Notes: a model not told the origin generated them from the sequence alone. Counted from the stretch's first letter, positions 48,472 through 58,830 are shown. The stretch: 64,000 nucleotides of DNA from Mesorhizobium prunaredense (GCF_900156895.1 NZ_FTPD01000045.1:318997-382996), one strand, 5' to 3'. Translations and numbers: made by a program.

Positions 48472-48702
48472 GTGCTCGCCAGACCTGACGCTTATCGCTG
48501 CATCGAGTGCGGCCTGCCCTATCGAGCGGCAGGTTTTTGGCACCATCGGGGCAAGATCGACGACGGCGCCGCCTATTGGTCGGATCGCGGCATTCTGTGT
48601 TCGCCGCAATGCTCGCTGGCCCATCACCGCAAGCGCAAGGCTGAGGGAACGCTGCCGCAAGCGCCGGCGCCCGACCCGTTCCACCCTCTCGCCCTGCGTT
48701 GA
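48472..48702 (+). CDS. Small four-cysteine (zinc-ribbon-like) protein
   Basis: About 76 residues from a GTG at 48472. CIECGLPYRAAGFWHHRG and YWSDRGILCSPQCSLAHHRK hold two Cys pairs, as in a small zinc ribbon of the MYM/FCS look. The ribosome site is weak and an upstream ATG at 48391 is possible. I do not recognise a named family; the cysteine pattern and coding look support a real gene. Confidence 0.55.
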   Translation: MLARPDAYRCIECGLPYRAAGFWHHRGKIDDGAAYWSDRGILCSPQCSLAHHRKRKAEGTLPQAPAPDPFHPLALR

Positions 48703-48814
48703 TGACCAGCAAAGCCATCCCCGGCACGATTGCGGCGGTCGCCGCGGGCCGCCGAAAGCATTTCCTTAACCATGGCGGTTCAGGATCAGGCTTTGGCCAG
48801 CAAGGATCTGCTGT

Positions 48815-49972
48815 TTGAAGCCGCCGGCGCACCCTCTTCGCCGCCCAGGACTCCTCGTCGCGACCGCGATGACAATGGCGTTGGCGCCGGCACAAGCCTC
48901 GGACTTCTCCGAGCCCTGGAAGAATACCGACCGGGCGCTGGTGATCGACGCCTACGAATACAATCCCATCGATTGGACCGAGCTTTCCACCGACAAGCGC
49001 ATCGTCGGCTTCATCAACAAGGCGTCCGACGGGATGCCGCCAGCGTATTTCTGTTTCGGCGACGAGACCGCGACGCGGCTCTGCAAGGCGCTGTGGAAGC
49101 GCCATGCGGTGGCACAGGAACTGTTTCAGACGCGCAAGGTGGTGGCCAAGGCGCTCGGCCTGAAATGGGGCGCTTATCACCTCGCCCGACCCGGCAACCC
49201 GGTGGGACAGGCCAATAATTTCATCAATTTCGCGAAACCTGGTCCGGACGACCTGCTTGCCCTCGACATCGAGGAAGACGACCCGACGAAATGGATGTCG
49301 CTCGAGGATGCAGAGGAATTCGTGCGCCATGTGCATCGGCGGATTGGCCGTTTTCCGGTGCTCTATACCAACGGCAAGACCGCCAAGCACATCGCCGACA
49401 ACAAGTACAAATACCGGCTGCTGTCGCGGCTGCCGCTCTGGTATGCGCGCTACAAGCCCGACATCGGCGTGCATTTTCCGATGGGCAACTGGCAAGGCTA
49501 CGCACTCTGGCAGTTTTCGGCAAAGGCCAATTGCGGCCGGTTCCGCTGCCCCTATCGGGTGGCAGGCACGCCGAACGACATCGATGTCAATGTCGCACCG
49601 ATGGATGCCGCCGCCTTGCGCGCGCAATGGCCGTTCGGCGGCCTGATCGACGCGCAGCCGGATTACCTCGCCTCGATACCGCTGCCTCTCTCGCGGGCGG
49701 CCGGCCTTGCGGGCAATGTCACCCTTACCTATGCGACCGTGGCGCCGCCGCCGAGCTTCACCGAAATGGTCGCCATGTTCAGCGCGGGCTGGGCCAAGTT
49801 CCGCGGCAGCTTGCAAATGCCTGCCGTGGGGACAGCGCTGCGTCTTCCGCGCCGGATCGCCGATTATCTGGGGTGGCTGCGAAAGGAAAAGCCCTCCGCA
49901 TCGGCCGTTGAAGCCGTGCCCACCGATCCGGTCAGCACTGCGTCGACCGAGTTGGATCGTACCCCCCGCTAA
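48815..49972 (+). CDS. Glycoside hydrolase family 25 (lysozyme-like) protein
   Basis: A 385-residue exported protein: signal peptide ending near AQAS, then a GH25 barrel with ALVIDAYEYNPIDWTELSTD, GFINKASDG, WGAYHLARPGNPVGQANNFI, LLALDIEEDD (catalytic acids) and WQFSAKANCGRFRCP. GH25 enzymes cleave N-acetylmuramyl bonds in peptidoglycan. The start is TTG at 48815 with AAGGA ahead; ATG 48869 is too deep in the signal. A Pro/Ala-rich tail of about 110 residues follows the barrel. Confidence 0.87.
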   Translation: MKPPAHPLRRPGLLVATAMTMALAPAQASDFSEPWKNTDRALVIDAYEYNPIDWTELSTDKRIVGFINKASDGMPPAYFCFGDETATRLCKALWKRHAVAQELFQTRKVVAKALGLKWGAYHLARPGNPVGQANNFINFAKPGPDDLLALDIEEDDPTKWMSLEDAEEFVRHVHRRIGRFPVLYTNGKTAKHIADNKYKYRLLSRLPLWYARYKPDIGVHFPMGNWQGYALWQFSAKANCGRFRCPYRVAGTPNDIDVNVAPMDAAALRAQWPFGGLIDAQPDYLASIPLPLSRAAGLAGNVTLTYATVAPPPSFTEMVAMFSAGWAKFRGSLQMPAVGTALRLPRRIADYLGWLRKEKPSASAVEAVPTDPVSTASTELDRTPR

Positions 49973-49996
49973 TCTTGCCCCGGATAATCTTGTACG

Positions 49997-51274
49997 TCAG
50001 CGCGCCTGCTCGCGGGCCACGGCCTGCCAGCCGATGTCGCGGCGGCAAAAACCTTGCGGCCAATCGATCCGGTCGAGCGCGGCGTAGGCTTGTCGCTGCG
50101 CCTCGCCGACCGTGCCGCCGGTCGCCGTGACACCGAGCACACGGCCGCCATTGGCGACCAGCGCGCCGCTGTCGATGGCGGTGCCGGCATGAAAGATCTC
50201 GACGCCATCGCCCGCGGCCTGTTCGACGCCGCGGATGACCGAGCCCTTTTCCGGCGTGCCGGGGTAACCCTTGGCCGCCATCACCACGGTGAGCGCCGCC
50301 TCGTTGCGCCAGCGCACTGAGGTATGTGCAAGCTGGCCGTCGGCGGCAGCGTTGAGCAGGACCAGGAGATCGTCCTTCAGCCGCATCATCAGCACCTGGC
50401 ATTCCGGGTCGCCGAAACGGGTGTTGTATTCGATCAGCTTCGGCCCGTTGTCTGATATCATCAGCCCGGCAAACAGCACGCCCGAAAACGGCGCGCCAAG
50501 CTCGGCCATGCCGCGCATGGTCGGCTCGACGATCTCGCGCATGGTGCGGTCGATCATCTCCGGCGTCATCACCGGGGCCGGCGAATAGGCGCCCATGCCG
50601 CCGGTGTTCGGGCCGACGTCGCCGTCACTGAGGCGCTTGTGGTCTTGCGCGGTGCCGAATGGCAGCGCGGTGACGCCGTCGCACAGGCAAAAGAAGCTCG
50701 CCTCCTCGCCGGTGAGAAATTCCTCGACCACCACCTCCGCGCCGGCCTGTCCGAAGGACCCGTCGAAACAGGCATCGAGCGCTGCCAGCGCCTCGGCCAA
50801 ATTAATGGCGACGGTAACGCCCTTGCCGGCGGCGAGGCCGTCGGCCTTGATGACGATCGGCGCGCCCATCCTTTCGACATAGGCCCTGGCCGACGCCAGA
50901 TCGCCGAAACGGCCATAGGCGGCGGTCGGGATGGCGTATTTCGCGCAGAGATCCTTGGTGAAACCCTTGGAGCCTTCCAGCCGCGCCGCCGCCCTGGACG
51001 GGCCGAAGACGCGAATGTTTTCAGCGCGAAGGTCGTCGGCAATGCCGGCGACCAGCGGCCCTTCCGGCCCGACCACGACGAGGTCGATCTTTTTCTCCGT
51101 GCAGAACCGGGCCACCGCCGCATGATCGGCAATGTCGAGCGTCACCAGTTCGGCTTCGCCGCCGATGCCCGGGTTGCCGGGCGCCGCGTAAAGCTTCGTC
51201 AGCAGCGGCGAGGCCGCGATCTTCCAGGCCAAGGCATGTTCGCGGCCGCCGGAGCCGATCAACAATACGCGCAT
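49997..51274 (-). CDS. purD: Phosphoribosylamine-glycine ligase
   Basis: A 425-residue PurD with [20 protein letters not shown], the ATP-grasp blocks [19 protein letters not shown] and [18 protein letters not shown], and [17 protein letters not shown]. It makes GAR in purine synthesis. ATG 51274 is the family start; one at 51292 is also in frame. It is divergent from ubiA. Confidence 0.97.
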   Translation of the reverse strand: MRVLLIGSGGREHALAWKIAASPLLTKLYAAPGNPGIGGEAELVTLDIADHAAVARFCTEKKIDLVVVGPEGPLVAGIADDLRAENIRVFGPSRAAARLEGSKGFTKDLCAKYAIPTAAYGRFGDLASARAYVERMGAPIVIKADGLAAGKGVTVAINLAEALAALDACFDGSFGQAGAEVVVEEFLTGEEASFFCLCDGVTALPFGTAQDHKRLSDGDVGPNTGGMGAYSPAPVMTPEMIDRTMREIVEPTMRGMAELGAPFSGVLFAGLMISDNGPKLIEYNTRFGDPECQVLMMRLKDDLLVLLNAAADGQLAHTSVRWRNEAALTVVMAAKGYPGTPEKGSVIRGVEQAAGDGVEIFHAGTAIDSGALVANGGRVLGVTATGGTVGEAQRQAYAALDRIDWPQGFCRRDIGWQAVAREQAR

Positions 51275-51481
51275 GCCCAAGTCCCTTGCCATTCCACGAT
51301 CAGGACTGCGCTATTGCGCCCTGGGCGATGGGTCAAGACATTTGGATGGTTTGGGACAAATTGCGCACGGGAACGCCGGGCATCAACGGGGAAAGGCCGG
51401 CTCGCCACCTGCGATATTTTTGCACCCTGACCATTTGGCTTGACGCTTGACGGCGTTCGCCGCTGCTGCCACTTCAGCACG

Positions 51482-52465
51482 ATGGAACCCATCCAGTCGA
51501 AAGCAGCCCAGGGCCGCGTCGCCGATGCGCCGAGCGGCCACTGGGTCTACCGCATTCTGCCACGCCTGACATGGCCCTATGCGCAGCTTGCCCGGTGGGA
51601 CCGGCCGATCGGCTGGCAGTTGCTGCTGTGGCCGTGCTGGTGGTCGGCAGCTCTTGCCGCGAGTGCCTATCCACGCCCTGCTGATCCACTGCTCACGCTG
51701 CTGCCGGCGCCATGGTATCTCGTGCTGTTCCTGATCGGCGCCGTCGCCATGCGCGGCGCCGGCTGCACCTACAACGACCTGGTCGACCAGGACATCGACA
51801 ACCAGGTGGAACGCACGCGCTCGCGGCCGCTGCCGGCGGGAAAGGTCACGCGCCGGCAGGCCTGGGCGTTTCTCGTGATCCAGGCACTGGTTGGATTCGC
51901 TGTGCTTCTGCAGTTCAACAGCTTTGCCGTCCTGCTCGGCATCGGCTCGCTCGCCGTCGTCGCCATCTACCCGTTCATGAAGCGATTCACCAATTGGCCG
52001 CAACTGGTTCTCGGGCTTGCCTTTTCCTGGGGTGCGTTGATGGGATGGGCGGTCGAGTTCGGCGATCTCGATGGCCCGCCCGTCATGCTCTGTATCGGCT
52101 CGATCCTGTGGGTGATCGGCTACGACACGATCTATGCGCATCAGGACAAGGAAGACGACGCCATCGTCGGCGTGCGCTCGACCGCACGCCTGTTCGGCGA
52201 CAACACCAAGACCTGGCTCGTCGGGTTTTATGGCGGAGCGCTGGTCTGCTTCGCCGTCGCCTTCGCGGCGGCGCAGGCGCCGGTACCGGCGCTGGCCGGG
52301 CTGGTCGCCGCCGGCGCCCATATGGCGCGGCAAATCGCAGTGCTCGATATCGACGATCCCGACCAGTGCATGCTTTTGTTCAGGTCGAACAACCAGGTCG
52401 GCTGGCTGATCTTCCTCGGCCTGATCGGCGGCGCGTTGTGGGTGGCGCTGAAGCCGCTGATGTAG
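51482..52465 (+). CDS. ubiA: 4-hydroxybenzoate polyprenyltransferase
   Basis: A 327-residue UbiA with about nine membrane segments, first Asp motif YNDLVDQDIDNQVERTRSRP and second YDTIYAHQDKEDDAIVGVRS. It joins the polyprenyl tail (made by IspB, 62678) to 4-hydroxybenzoate for ubiquinone, which the oxidase operon in this window depends on. ATG 51482 is preferred over 51440. Confidence 0.96.
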   Translation: MEPIQSKAAQGRVADAPSGHWVYRILPRLTWPYAQLARWDRPIGWQLLLWPCWWSAALAASAYPRPADPLLTLLPAPWYLVLFLIGAVAMRGAGCTYNDLVDQDIDNQVERTRSRPLPAGKVTRRQAWAFLVIQALVGFAVLLQFNSFAVLLGIGSLAVVAIYPFMKRFTNWPQLVLGLAFSWGALMGWAVEFGDLDGPPVMLCIGSILWVIGYDTIYAHQDKEDDAIVGVRSTARLFGDNTKTWLVGFYGGALVCFAVAFAAAQAPVPALAGLVAAGAHMARQIAVLDIDDPDQCMLLFRSNNQVGWLIFLGLIGGALWVALKPLM

Positions 52466-52474
52466 GCGCCCTTT

Positions 52475-52514
52475 TTCCCTTCTCCCCTTGTGGGCCCCTT
52501 GTGGGAGAAGGGAA
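52475..52514. terminator. Palindrome after ubiA (terminator or dispersed repeat)
   Basis: Perfect 12-bp arms TTCCCTTCTCCC (52475-52486) and GGGAGAAGGGAA (52503-52514), with an inner CCCCTTGTGGG direct repeat. It lies 9 bp after the ubiA stop and 10 bp before the convergent DUF6101 stop. Confidence 0.6.
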
Positions 52515-52524
52515 AGCGCTCACT

Positions 52525-53094
52525 CTATTCGTCGCGCGAAATAATTTCCTGGCCGCCGATCACCAGCCTGAGGCCGAGGGCGCCGGCCCTGCGGCGAGCG
52601 AGGAAGCGCGGACGACGCGTGGTCGAAAGTCGACCCTTGCGGCGGTCCTGCGCGGGCAATGTCTTGATGGCGGCGCCAAGCGATTCCTCCAGCGTGCGGG
52701 CGATGCCGTCGGATTCGATCAGAAGCATCGGCAGACGGTAGGCATCGGCCCAGGCGCGCCAGTCGGCGGCGACATCCTCGAGATCGTCGGCCACCAGCAG
52801 TGGCACCGACAGCATCGGATCATTGTGCAGAAGCTCCAGCGTCACCGTGACATTGCCGTCCGGATCCTCCATTGCGCGGGCTGCCACGCCACGAAACGCG
52901 TTGGCGGGCAGAGCGATGAACGCACGCACGCCGCTCATCTCCAGCACGCGGCGAATGACGGCGCCACGGTGGTCGATGGTGAAGGTAACGTCGCCATAGT
53001 CGTCGCGCGTCGCGTAGCTCACCACCTGCGGCAGGCGGAATGGGTCGAGGCGCATATTGCGCCCGGCCCAGACTGGCTTCAGTCCAGTGTTCAT
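52525..53094 (-). CDS. DUF6101 family protein
   Basis: A 189-residue soluble protein starting MNTGLKPVWAGRNMRLDPFR, with RGAVIRRVLEMSGVRAFIAL and a basic tail (RRKGRLSTTRRPRFLARRRA). It matches my memory of DUF6101, a rhizobial family of unknown function; this name is the least sure part. ATG 53094 is chosen over a start at 53175 that adds a polar 27-residue stretch. Confidence 0.75.
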   Translation of the reverse strand: MNTGLKPVWAGRNMRLDPFRLPQVVSYATRDDYGDVTFTIDHRGAVIRRVLEMSGVRAFIALPANAFRGVAARAMEDPDGNVTVTLELLHNDPMLSVPLLVADDLEDVAADWRAWADAYRLPMLLIESDGIARTLEESLGAAIKTLPAQDRRKGRLSTTRRPRFLARRRAGALGLRLVIGGQEIISRDE

Positions 53095-53278
53095 ATCGTG
53101 CCTTTCCTGTCTCTCCTGAGAGCCGGTCTTCCGGTTCTCCGGGCCGGTTTTTCCAGCCTCGTTGTGGGGAAACATTAGCGCGTGCTTCTTATCGCGGCGC
53201 TTAAGAAAGTCGGTTAAATTTTGCTGATCTCGAGGGGATGGTTATCGGAATGCGACCATTCACAAGGCGGCGAAAGGA

Positions 53279-54709
53279 TCAGATAACCTTACCGGGATTC
53301 ATGATGCCGGCCGGGTCGAAGGCCGTCTTCACCCTGCGCATCAGTTCGATCGCCATCGGCGGTGCCGTCGCGATCAATTCGTCCCGCTTCAACTGGCCGA
53401 TGCCGTGCTCGGCCGAGATCGAGCCGTGAAGGCTGCGCACGACATCGTGCACGGCCTTGTTCATGGCGTGATAGAGCCCGAGAAACGCTTCGTCATCGCC
53501 GCCGATCGGCCGCGAGATGTTGTAGTGGAGATTGCCGTCGCCCATGTGGCCGAAACACACCTCGCGCGCACCGGGGCTGACCGATTGAACGGCGCCGGCC
53601 GCCTTTTCGATGAATCGCGGGATGGCCGCCACCGGCACAGAGATGTCGTGCTTGATCGATGCGCCTTCGGGCTTCTGCGCCTCGGGCAGCAGCTCGCGGA
53701 AATTCCAGAAGGCATCGCCCTGCGCGATGCTCGCCGCAATCACTGCATCGCCGACGATCTCCTGCTCGAGGCCGGCTGAGAGCACCTCCTCGATGAGGGT
53801 CCTGGCATCCTGCGCCGAGCGGCCCGAAGAGATCTGCATCAGCACATACCATGGCCAATCCCCGGACAGCGGCCGCACGACGCCTGGCGCGTGCAGAAGC
53901 GTAAAATCGTAGGGCCTCTGGCCGATCAGCTCGAAAGCAGTGAGCGCAGCACCGGCGTGATCCATTGCCAGGCTGAGCAGGGACAGTGCCGCCTCAGGTG
54001 ACGACAGGCCGGCAAAGGCCACCTCGCGCCCCTTGGGCTTTGGGAAAAGCTTGAGCACGGCGGCGGTGATGACGCCGAGCGTGCCTTCCGCGCCGATGAA
54101 CAGGTTCTTCAGATCGTAACCGGTGTTGTCCTTCTTCAGCTTGCGCAGATCGTCGAACACCTCGCCGGTCGGCAGCACCACTTCGACGCCGAGGCACAGC
54201 TCACGCGCATTGCCATAAGCGAGAACGCCGGTGCCGCCGGCATTGGAAGAGAGATTGCCGCCGATCTGGCAGGAGCCTTGCGCGGCAAGCGACAGCGGAA
54301 ACAGCCGGTCGGCGGCATCGGCCGCTTCCTGCAGCGTCTGCAGGATGACCCCGGCCTCGACGGTGGCCGTATTGGACAGGACGTCGACCTCGCGGATGCG
54401 GTTCAGCCGCGACAGCGACAGCACGATCTGGCGGCCGGACGTGTCCGGCACCTGCGCGCCGACCAGCCCGGTGTTGCCGCTTTGCGGCACGACCGGCGTT
54501 CCCGTCTCGGTCGCCAGCTGCATGATGCGGCTCACCTCGTCGACGCTGCCGGGCCTCAGCACCAGCGCCGTCCGGCCATGCCACAGGCCGCGTCTCTCCG
54601 TGAGGTAAGGCGCGATATCCTGCTGGTCGCGAAGCGCATATTTGTCGCCGACGATTGCCGCAAAGCGGTCGATGAGGCCGGGGTCGATATGCCTTGAGAT
54701 GTCGTTCAT
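53279..54709 (-). CDS. FAD-linked oxidoreductase (GlcD/D-2-hydroxyglutarate dehydrogenase-like)
   Basis: A 476-residue enzyme of the vanillyl-alcohol-oxidase fold: FAD block VVPQSGNTGLVGAQVP and IGGNLSSNAGGTGVLAYGNA, the segment GYDLKNLFIGAEGTLGVITA, and the C-terminal metal/substrate part FGHMGDGNLHYNISRP and SISAEHGIGQLKRDELI. Such proteins oxidise D-2-hydroxy acids. The exact substrate (lactate, 2-hydroxyglutarate, glycolate) is not clear. It is 19 bp after the Sua5 gene. Confidence 0.93.
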   Translation of the reverse strand: MNDISRHIDPGLIDRFAAIVGDKYALRDQQDIAPYLTERRGLWHGRTALVLRPGSVDEVSRIMQLATETGTPVVPQSGNTGLVGAQVPDTSGRQIVLSLSRLNRIREVDVLSNTATVEAGVILQTLQEAADAADRLFPLSLAAQGSCQIGGNLSSNAGGTGVLAYGNARELCLGVEVVLPTGEVFDDLRKLKKDNTGYDLKNLFIGAEGTLGVITAAVLKLFPKPKGREVAFAGLSSPEAALSLLSLAMDHAGAALTAFELIGQRPYDFTLLHAPGVVRPLSGDWPWYVLMQISSGRSAQDARTLIEEVLSAGLEQEIVGDAVIAASIAQGDAFWNFRELLPEAQKPEGASIKHDISVPVAAIPRFIEKAAGAVQSVSPGAREVCFGHMGDGNLHYNISRPIGGDDEAFLGLYHAMNKAVHDVVRSLHGSISAEHGIGQLKRDELIATAPPMAIELMRRVKTAFDPAGIMNPGKVI

Positions 54710-54728
54710 GGATGGGAAACTATGGTGC

Positions 54729-55691
54729 TCAATCGATCTTGTCACGAGGGGCGGCGGCGCGCGAAAGCCGGTCATTGATCGCCTCGCCCAGCCCGTCGTA
54801 GGGGATCGGCTCGACGGCGATTGTCTTGGCGCCGCTGCGATCGAGATCCTGCATGTGAGCAAAGAGGTTGGCCGCGGCCTCGCGCAGGTCGCCGGTCTCT
54901 GACAGGTTGCGCAAGGCGGCAGCGCCCTGCCAGCCTTCGGCGCGGCGGGGGCCGAATGCCAGCAAGGCTTCGCCCTTTGCGACTTTTGCGGCGTTGACCC
55001 GCACCGAAGCACCAGGCGCGTAATGCGAGGCGAGCATGCCCGGCGCCTCGATGCCCGCCGCACCGCGCAGAAGCGTCACGCCGGCGGCCGCTTCGATCTC
55101 CTCGGCGGCAATGCCGCCTGGCCGCAGCAGCCGCAGCTTTCCGCCCTCGATCTTGACGATTGTCGATTCGAGCCCGACCGACGTCGCGCCGCCATCGACC
55201 ACCAGCTTGATTCTTGGACCGAGATCGGCGGCCACTGCCTCGGCCGTCGTTGCGCTGATCCTGCCTGAGGAATTGGCGCTGGGCGCTGCAAGCGGGCGTC
55301 CGAGCCTGGCGATCAGTTGGCCGCCAAAGCCTTTCGGCATGCGCAGCGCGATCGTATCGAGCCCGGCGGTGACCAGCGGATGAATGCCGTTGCCGGGCCG
55401 CTGCGGCAGCACCAGCGTCAGCGGTCCCGGCCAGAATGTCTGCGCCAGCCTTTTCGACACGGGATCGAACAGCGCGATGCGCTCAGCCATCGCCAGATCG
55501 GCGACATGGGCGATCAGCGGATTGAAGCGCGGCCGGCCCTTGACCTCGAAGATGCGCGCCACGCCAACGCCATTGGTGGCATCGGCGGCCAGCCCGTAGA
55601 CGGTTTCGGTCGGAATGGCGACGACATCGCCGCCTTCGAGCAGCGCCAGCGCCCGCTCCATCGCCTCGCCGGCGGCAAGTATCTCAGCCAT
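54729..55691 (-). CDS. L-threonylcarbamoyladenylate synthase (Sua5 type)
   Basis: A 320-residue protein: YrdC domain (GDVVAIPTETVYGLAADATN, KGRPRFNPLIAHV, PLAAPSANSSGRIS) plus a C-terminal Sua5 domain (GMLASHYAPGASV). It makes threonylcarbamoyl-AMP for tRNA t6A. Of several in-frame starts, ATG 55691 has AAGG at the best distance. Confidence 0.94.
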   Translation of the reverse strand: MAEILAAGEAMERALALLEGGDVVAIPTETVYGLAADATNGVGVARIFEVKGRPRFNPLIAHVADLAMAERIALFDPVSKRLAQTFWPGPLTLVLPQRPGNGIHPLVTAGLDTIALRMPKGFGGQLIARLGRPLAAPSANSSGRISATTAEAVAADLGPRIKLVVDGGATSVGLESTIVKIEGGKLRLLRPGGIAAEEIEAAAGVTLLRGAAGIEAPGMLASHYAPGASVRVNAAKVAKGEALLAFGPRRAEGWQGAAALRNLSETGDLREAAANLFAHMQDLDRSGAKTIAVEPIPYDGLGEAINDRLSRAAAPRDKID

Positions 55692-55882
55692 TCTCATCAC
55701 CTTATAGAAGCGGGACCTGACAGATGCGGGACCTCACGGATGTGGGTGCGTAGTACGGTGACGTTCACGGGGCAAGTCCGGGCGGAAGCGAATTGCCAAT
55801 CGCTAAAATGCTGGCTTTCCTGGCAAGCCCGCATCAATTTCCGGACGCTATGGTGCCGGCTTGTTGGGCAAGGGGAACTATC

Positions 55883-56341
55883 ATGGTCTGGGTGCGTATC
55901 TCGGGGGCGCTTGGCCTCACTCTGGCGGCGGGCACAGCACAGGCTTCATCCTTCGTTGTTCCCGGTGCACCATCCTCGACGCCGTCCGTCATCAGGCTCG
56001 GCGCGCCTGAACCGGTGAAGGGCGCTGGGAGTTCCTCGACGCCATCGATCGTGGCGCTCGGCGAACCAGTGCCCGATGTCACCTATGAAAAAGTTTCTGC
56101 GATCCCGAGCCAGCCCAAGCCCAAGCATGATTTCATGCAAAGCCCGATGATCATTCGCGGCGGCATCGTCGGTGACCCCTTCGCAAAGCCGGCTCCCAGC
56201 ACCGCACCTGCCGCGGCAACTGCTGCCGCAGCGCCCGAGGCGGCCACCAAATCCGACAAAAAAATTACCGCAACGAACAGCCCGCCTGAGCCCGCAACAC
56301 CGCAACCAATGCCCATCCCCGAGATCGACCAGGCCAGATAG
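55883..56341 (+). CDS. Small exported Pro/Ala-rich protein
   Basis: A 152-residue protein with a signal peptide (to about residue 22, TAQAS) and a low-complexity remainder. Two related units stand near the front: SSTPSVIRLGAPEPV and SSTPSIVALGEPVPD. The middle has FMQSPMIIRGGIVGDPF, the rest is Pro/Ala/Lys-rich. AAGGGGA precedes ATG 55883. No family recognised; probably periplasmic. Confidence 0.7.
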   Translation: MVWVRISGALGLTLAAGTAQASSFVVPGAPSSTPSVIRLGAPEPVKGAGSSSTPSIVALGEPVPDVTYEKVSAIPSQPKPKHDFMQSPMIIRGGIVGDPFAKPAPSTAPAAATAAAAPEAATKSDKKITATNSPPEPATPQPMPIPEIDQAR

Positions 56342-56382
56342 CCGTTCGCGGCCAGGACGACGCTCGCCTAAATTGCCAAGCC

Positions 56383-58830
56383 TCAGCCGGCGATTTTCGA
56401 GAAATCCGCGACCTGGTCGGTCGCTGCCCGGATGCGCGCCAGCAACGCCAGGCGGTTGGCGCGCACGGCCTGGTCCTCATCATTCACAAGAACGCGTTCG
56501 AAGAATGAATCAACCGGTTCACGCAACGCGCTAAGCGCCAGCATGGCGGCGGAAAAGTCTTCGTTGTGAATCGCTTGGCCGGCTTCCTTCTCGGCCTGAT
56601 TCACTGCGGCAAACAGCGATTTCTCGGCCTCTTCCCGGAACAGAGCCGGCTCAACACGTTCGGCGATCGTCGTTTTCTTCTTCTCCTCGGCGGCCAGAAT
56701 GTTGGCCGCGCGCTTGGTGCCGGCAAGCAGGTTCCTGCCGTCCTCGGTGTCGAGGAAGGTGCCAAGGGCTAGGACGCGACGAACGATTTGCAGGAGATCG
56801 TCGTTGGACGATTGGCCAATCTCCCCCCTTGAGGGGGAGATGCCCGGCAGGGCAGAGGGGGTCGTCTCGCGTGGGTCGGCGACCCCCTCTGTCGCCTTCG
56901 GCGACATCTCCCCCTCAAGGGGGGAGATCAGGCGCGAGCCCGCTGACAACACCGCGTCAATCAGATCGTGCCGGGCGCCCTGGTCGCGGAGATAGACCTT
57001 CAGGCGGTCGTGGAAGAAGGCGAGGAGATCGGCGCCAAAGGGCCGTCCGGACGCGAGATAGTTCGCCATCTGGCAAGCGCGGTCGAAGAGAGATGTCAGC
57101 GCAAGCCGGACGCGATTCTCGACCAAAATCCTGATCACTCCCAGCGCCGCTCTTCTCAGCGCATAGGGGTCTTTCGACCCCGTCGGCTTTTCGTCGATCG
57201 CCCAAAAGCCGACCAGCATGTCGAGCTTGTCGGCGAGCGCTACGGCCACCGATACCGTATCGGTCGGCACGCGGTCGGACGGGCCCTGCGGTTTGTAGTG
57301 GTCCTCGAGGGCTGCGGCGACCGAGGGATGCTCTCCCTGCAGCAGCGCATATTTGTGGCCCATGGCGCCCTGCAATTCCGGGAACTCGCCGACCACCTCG
57401 GTGGTGAGATCGGCCTTGGCCAGGACTGCGGCACGGCGCGCCAGCGCGGTAATCTCCCCCCTTGAGGGGGAGATGTCGCCGAAGGCGACAGAGGGGGTCG
57501 GCACGTCCTGGCGCGACGCCCTATTATGGACAGAGGATGCCGGCGTTTCACGCGCAACGACCCCCTCTGGCATGCCGGCCATCTCCCCCTCAAGGGGGGA
57601 GATTGCGCTCGCTACGAGCGGCGCCAGTTCTTCGGCCAGCCTCTTGATCCGCTCTACCCGCTCACCTTGCGTGCCGAGCTTGGCGTGGAAGGTGACGCCG
57701 AGATGGTCGAGGCGGGCCATGCGCTGGTCGAGCGGCTTTTTGAGATCGAGCCCGAACTTTTCTGCCGATGCCTGCAACTGGTCGAGATCAGGCAGGTCAT
57801 TCTGGTCGGTCTTCCAGAAATAGAGCGCGTCGGAGAGGCGGGCGCGCACCACCTTGCCATTGCCGTGGGCGATCTCCCTGCCGCCGTCGCTTGCTTCGAT
57901 GTTGGCGGTCAGGACGAAGCGATTGGAAAGCTCCTCACCGGCGCCCTGCGGCCGCGTCACAAAACACTTCTGGTTGGCGCGGATGGTCAGCCGGATCACC
58001 TCGGCCGGAATGGCGAGAAAGTCCTGCTCGAACTCGCCCATCAGCACGACCGGCCATTCGACCAGGCCTGACACTTCCTCAAGCAGCCCCTCGTCCTCGA
58101 CAAGGGCGAGCCCGTTGGCGAAAGCAAGATTCCTGGCGTCGGAAAGGATGATCTGCTTGCGCCGGTCGGCGTCGAGCACGACCTTCGCCGCCTCCAGCTT
58201 GGCGGCATAGTCGTCGAAACGGCGCACGCTGATTGCACCCGGCGCGTGAAAACGATGGCCGTAGGTGATGTTGCCCGAGCGGATGCCGTCGATCTCGAAA
58301 GCGACGACCACCGGCTCCTCGGTCTCCGGGCCGAAGGTGCAGAGGATGGACTGCAGCGGCCGCACCCAGCGCAACGATCCCGGTTTCGCCGAGGCCGGCC
58401 CCCAGCGCATCGATTTCGGCCAAGGAAAGTCGCGGATGATGCCCGGCACCAGTTCGGCGATGATTTCTTCCGCCGCCCGGCCCGGCTTCGCAATATGGGC
58501 GACATAGAAGTCGCCCTTCTTCGGATCGGCGTGGACATGCGCCTCGGCGATCGAGGAAAGACCGGCCTTGCGCAGAAAACCCTGGACCGCCTGTTCGGGC
58601 GCCTTGGTCGAGGGTCCCTTGATCTCCTCGCTTATGTCCTTCGAGCGCGCGGTCACGCCGCGAATGTCGAGCGCCAGCCGGCGCGGCGTCCAATATTCGC
58701 GCGCCGCCTCATAGGTCAGCCCGGCCTCGACCAAACCGTCCGTCATCATCTTCTTCAGGTCGCCCGCCGCCTTGCGCTGCATGCGCGCGGGAATCTCTTC
58801 CGAACGGAGTTCTAAAAGCAGGTCGGGCAT
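56383..58830 (-). CDS. glyS: Glycyl-tRNA synthetase beta subunit with two translated palindromic insertions
   Basis: An 815-residue beta subunit, longer than usual for the family. The start [17 protein letters not shown], the middle block [20 protein letters not shown] and the C-terminal [20 protein letters not shown] are normal. Two stretches are foreign: about residues 410-460 and 635-671, each bounded by ISPLEGEM and ISPSRGEI and encoded by the palindromes at 57452-57603 and 56819-56928. Both keep the frame. The beta subunit binds and edits tRNA together with GlyQ. ATG 58830 is the start. Confidence 0.95.
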   Translation of the reverse strand: MPDLLLELRSEEIPARMQRKAAGDLKKMMTDGLVEAGLTYEAAREYWTPRRLALDIRGVTARSKDISEEIKGPSTKAPEQAVQGFLRKAGLSSIAEAHVHADPKKGDFYVAHIAKPGRAAEEIIAELVPGIIRDFPWPKSMRWGPASAKPGSLRWVRPLQSILCTFGPETEEPVVVAFEIDGIRSGNITYGHRFHAPGAISVRRFDDYAAKLEAAKVVLDADRRKQIILSDARNLAFANGLALVEDEGLLEEVSGLVEWPVVLMGEFEQDFLAIPAEVIRLTIRANQKCFVTRPQGAGEELSNRFVLTANIEASDGGREIAHGNGKVVRARLSDALYFWKTDQNDLPDLDQLQASAEKFGLDLKKPLDQRMARLDHLGVTFHAKLGTQGERVERIKRLAEELAPLVASAISPLEGEMAGMPEGVVARETPASSVHNRASRQDVPTPSVAFGDISPSRGEITALARRAAVLAKADLTTEVVGEFPELQGAMGHKYALLQGEHPSVAAALEDHYKPQGPSDRVPTDTVSVAVALADKLDMLVGFWAIDEKPTGSKDPYALRRAALGVIRILVENRVRLALTSLFDRACQMANYLASGRPFGADLLAFFHDRLKVYLRDQGARHDLIDAVLSAGSRLISPLEGEMSPKATEGVADPRETTPSALPGISPSRGEIGQSSNDDLLQIVRRVLALGTFLDTEDGRNLLAGTKRAANILAAEEKKKTTIAERVEPALFREEAEKSLFAAVNQAEKEAGQAIHNEDFSAAMLALSALREPVDSFFERVLVNDEDQAVRANRLALLARIRAATDQVADFSKIAG
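56818..56928. repeat. Coding palindromic element, copy 2 (in glyS)
   Basis: A 110-bp element with perfect 24-bp inverted ends (56819-56842 and 56905-56928) and a second inner pair AGAGGGGGTCG/CGACCCCCTCT. It is translated as residues 635-671 of GlyS. It lies in the opposite orientation to the copy at 57452-57603: its inner SPKATEGV half is first in the protein here and last there. Confidence 0.9.
57451..57604. repeat. Coding palindromic element, copy 1 (in glyS)
   Basis: A 152-bp element with the same perfect 24-bp ends (57452-57475 and 57580-57603; one more base pair fits outside). It is translated as GlyS residues 410-460. The inner part is longer than in copy 2 by a segment encoding about HNRASRQDV. 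Confidence 0.9.
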
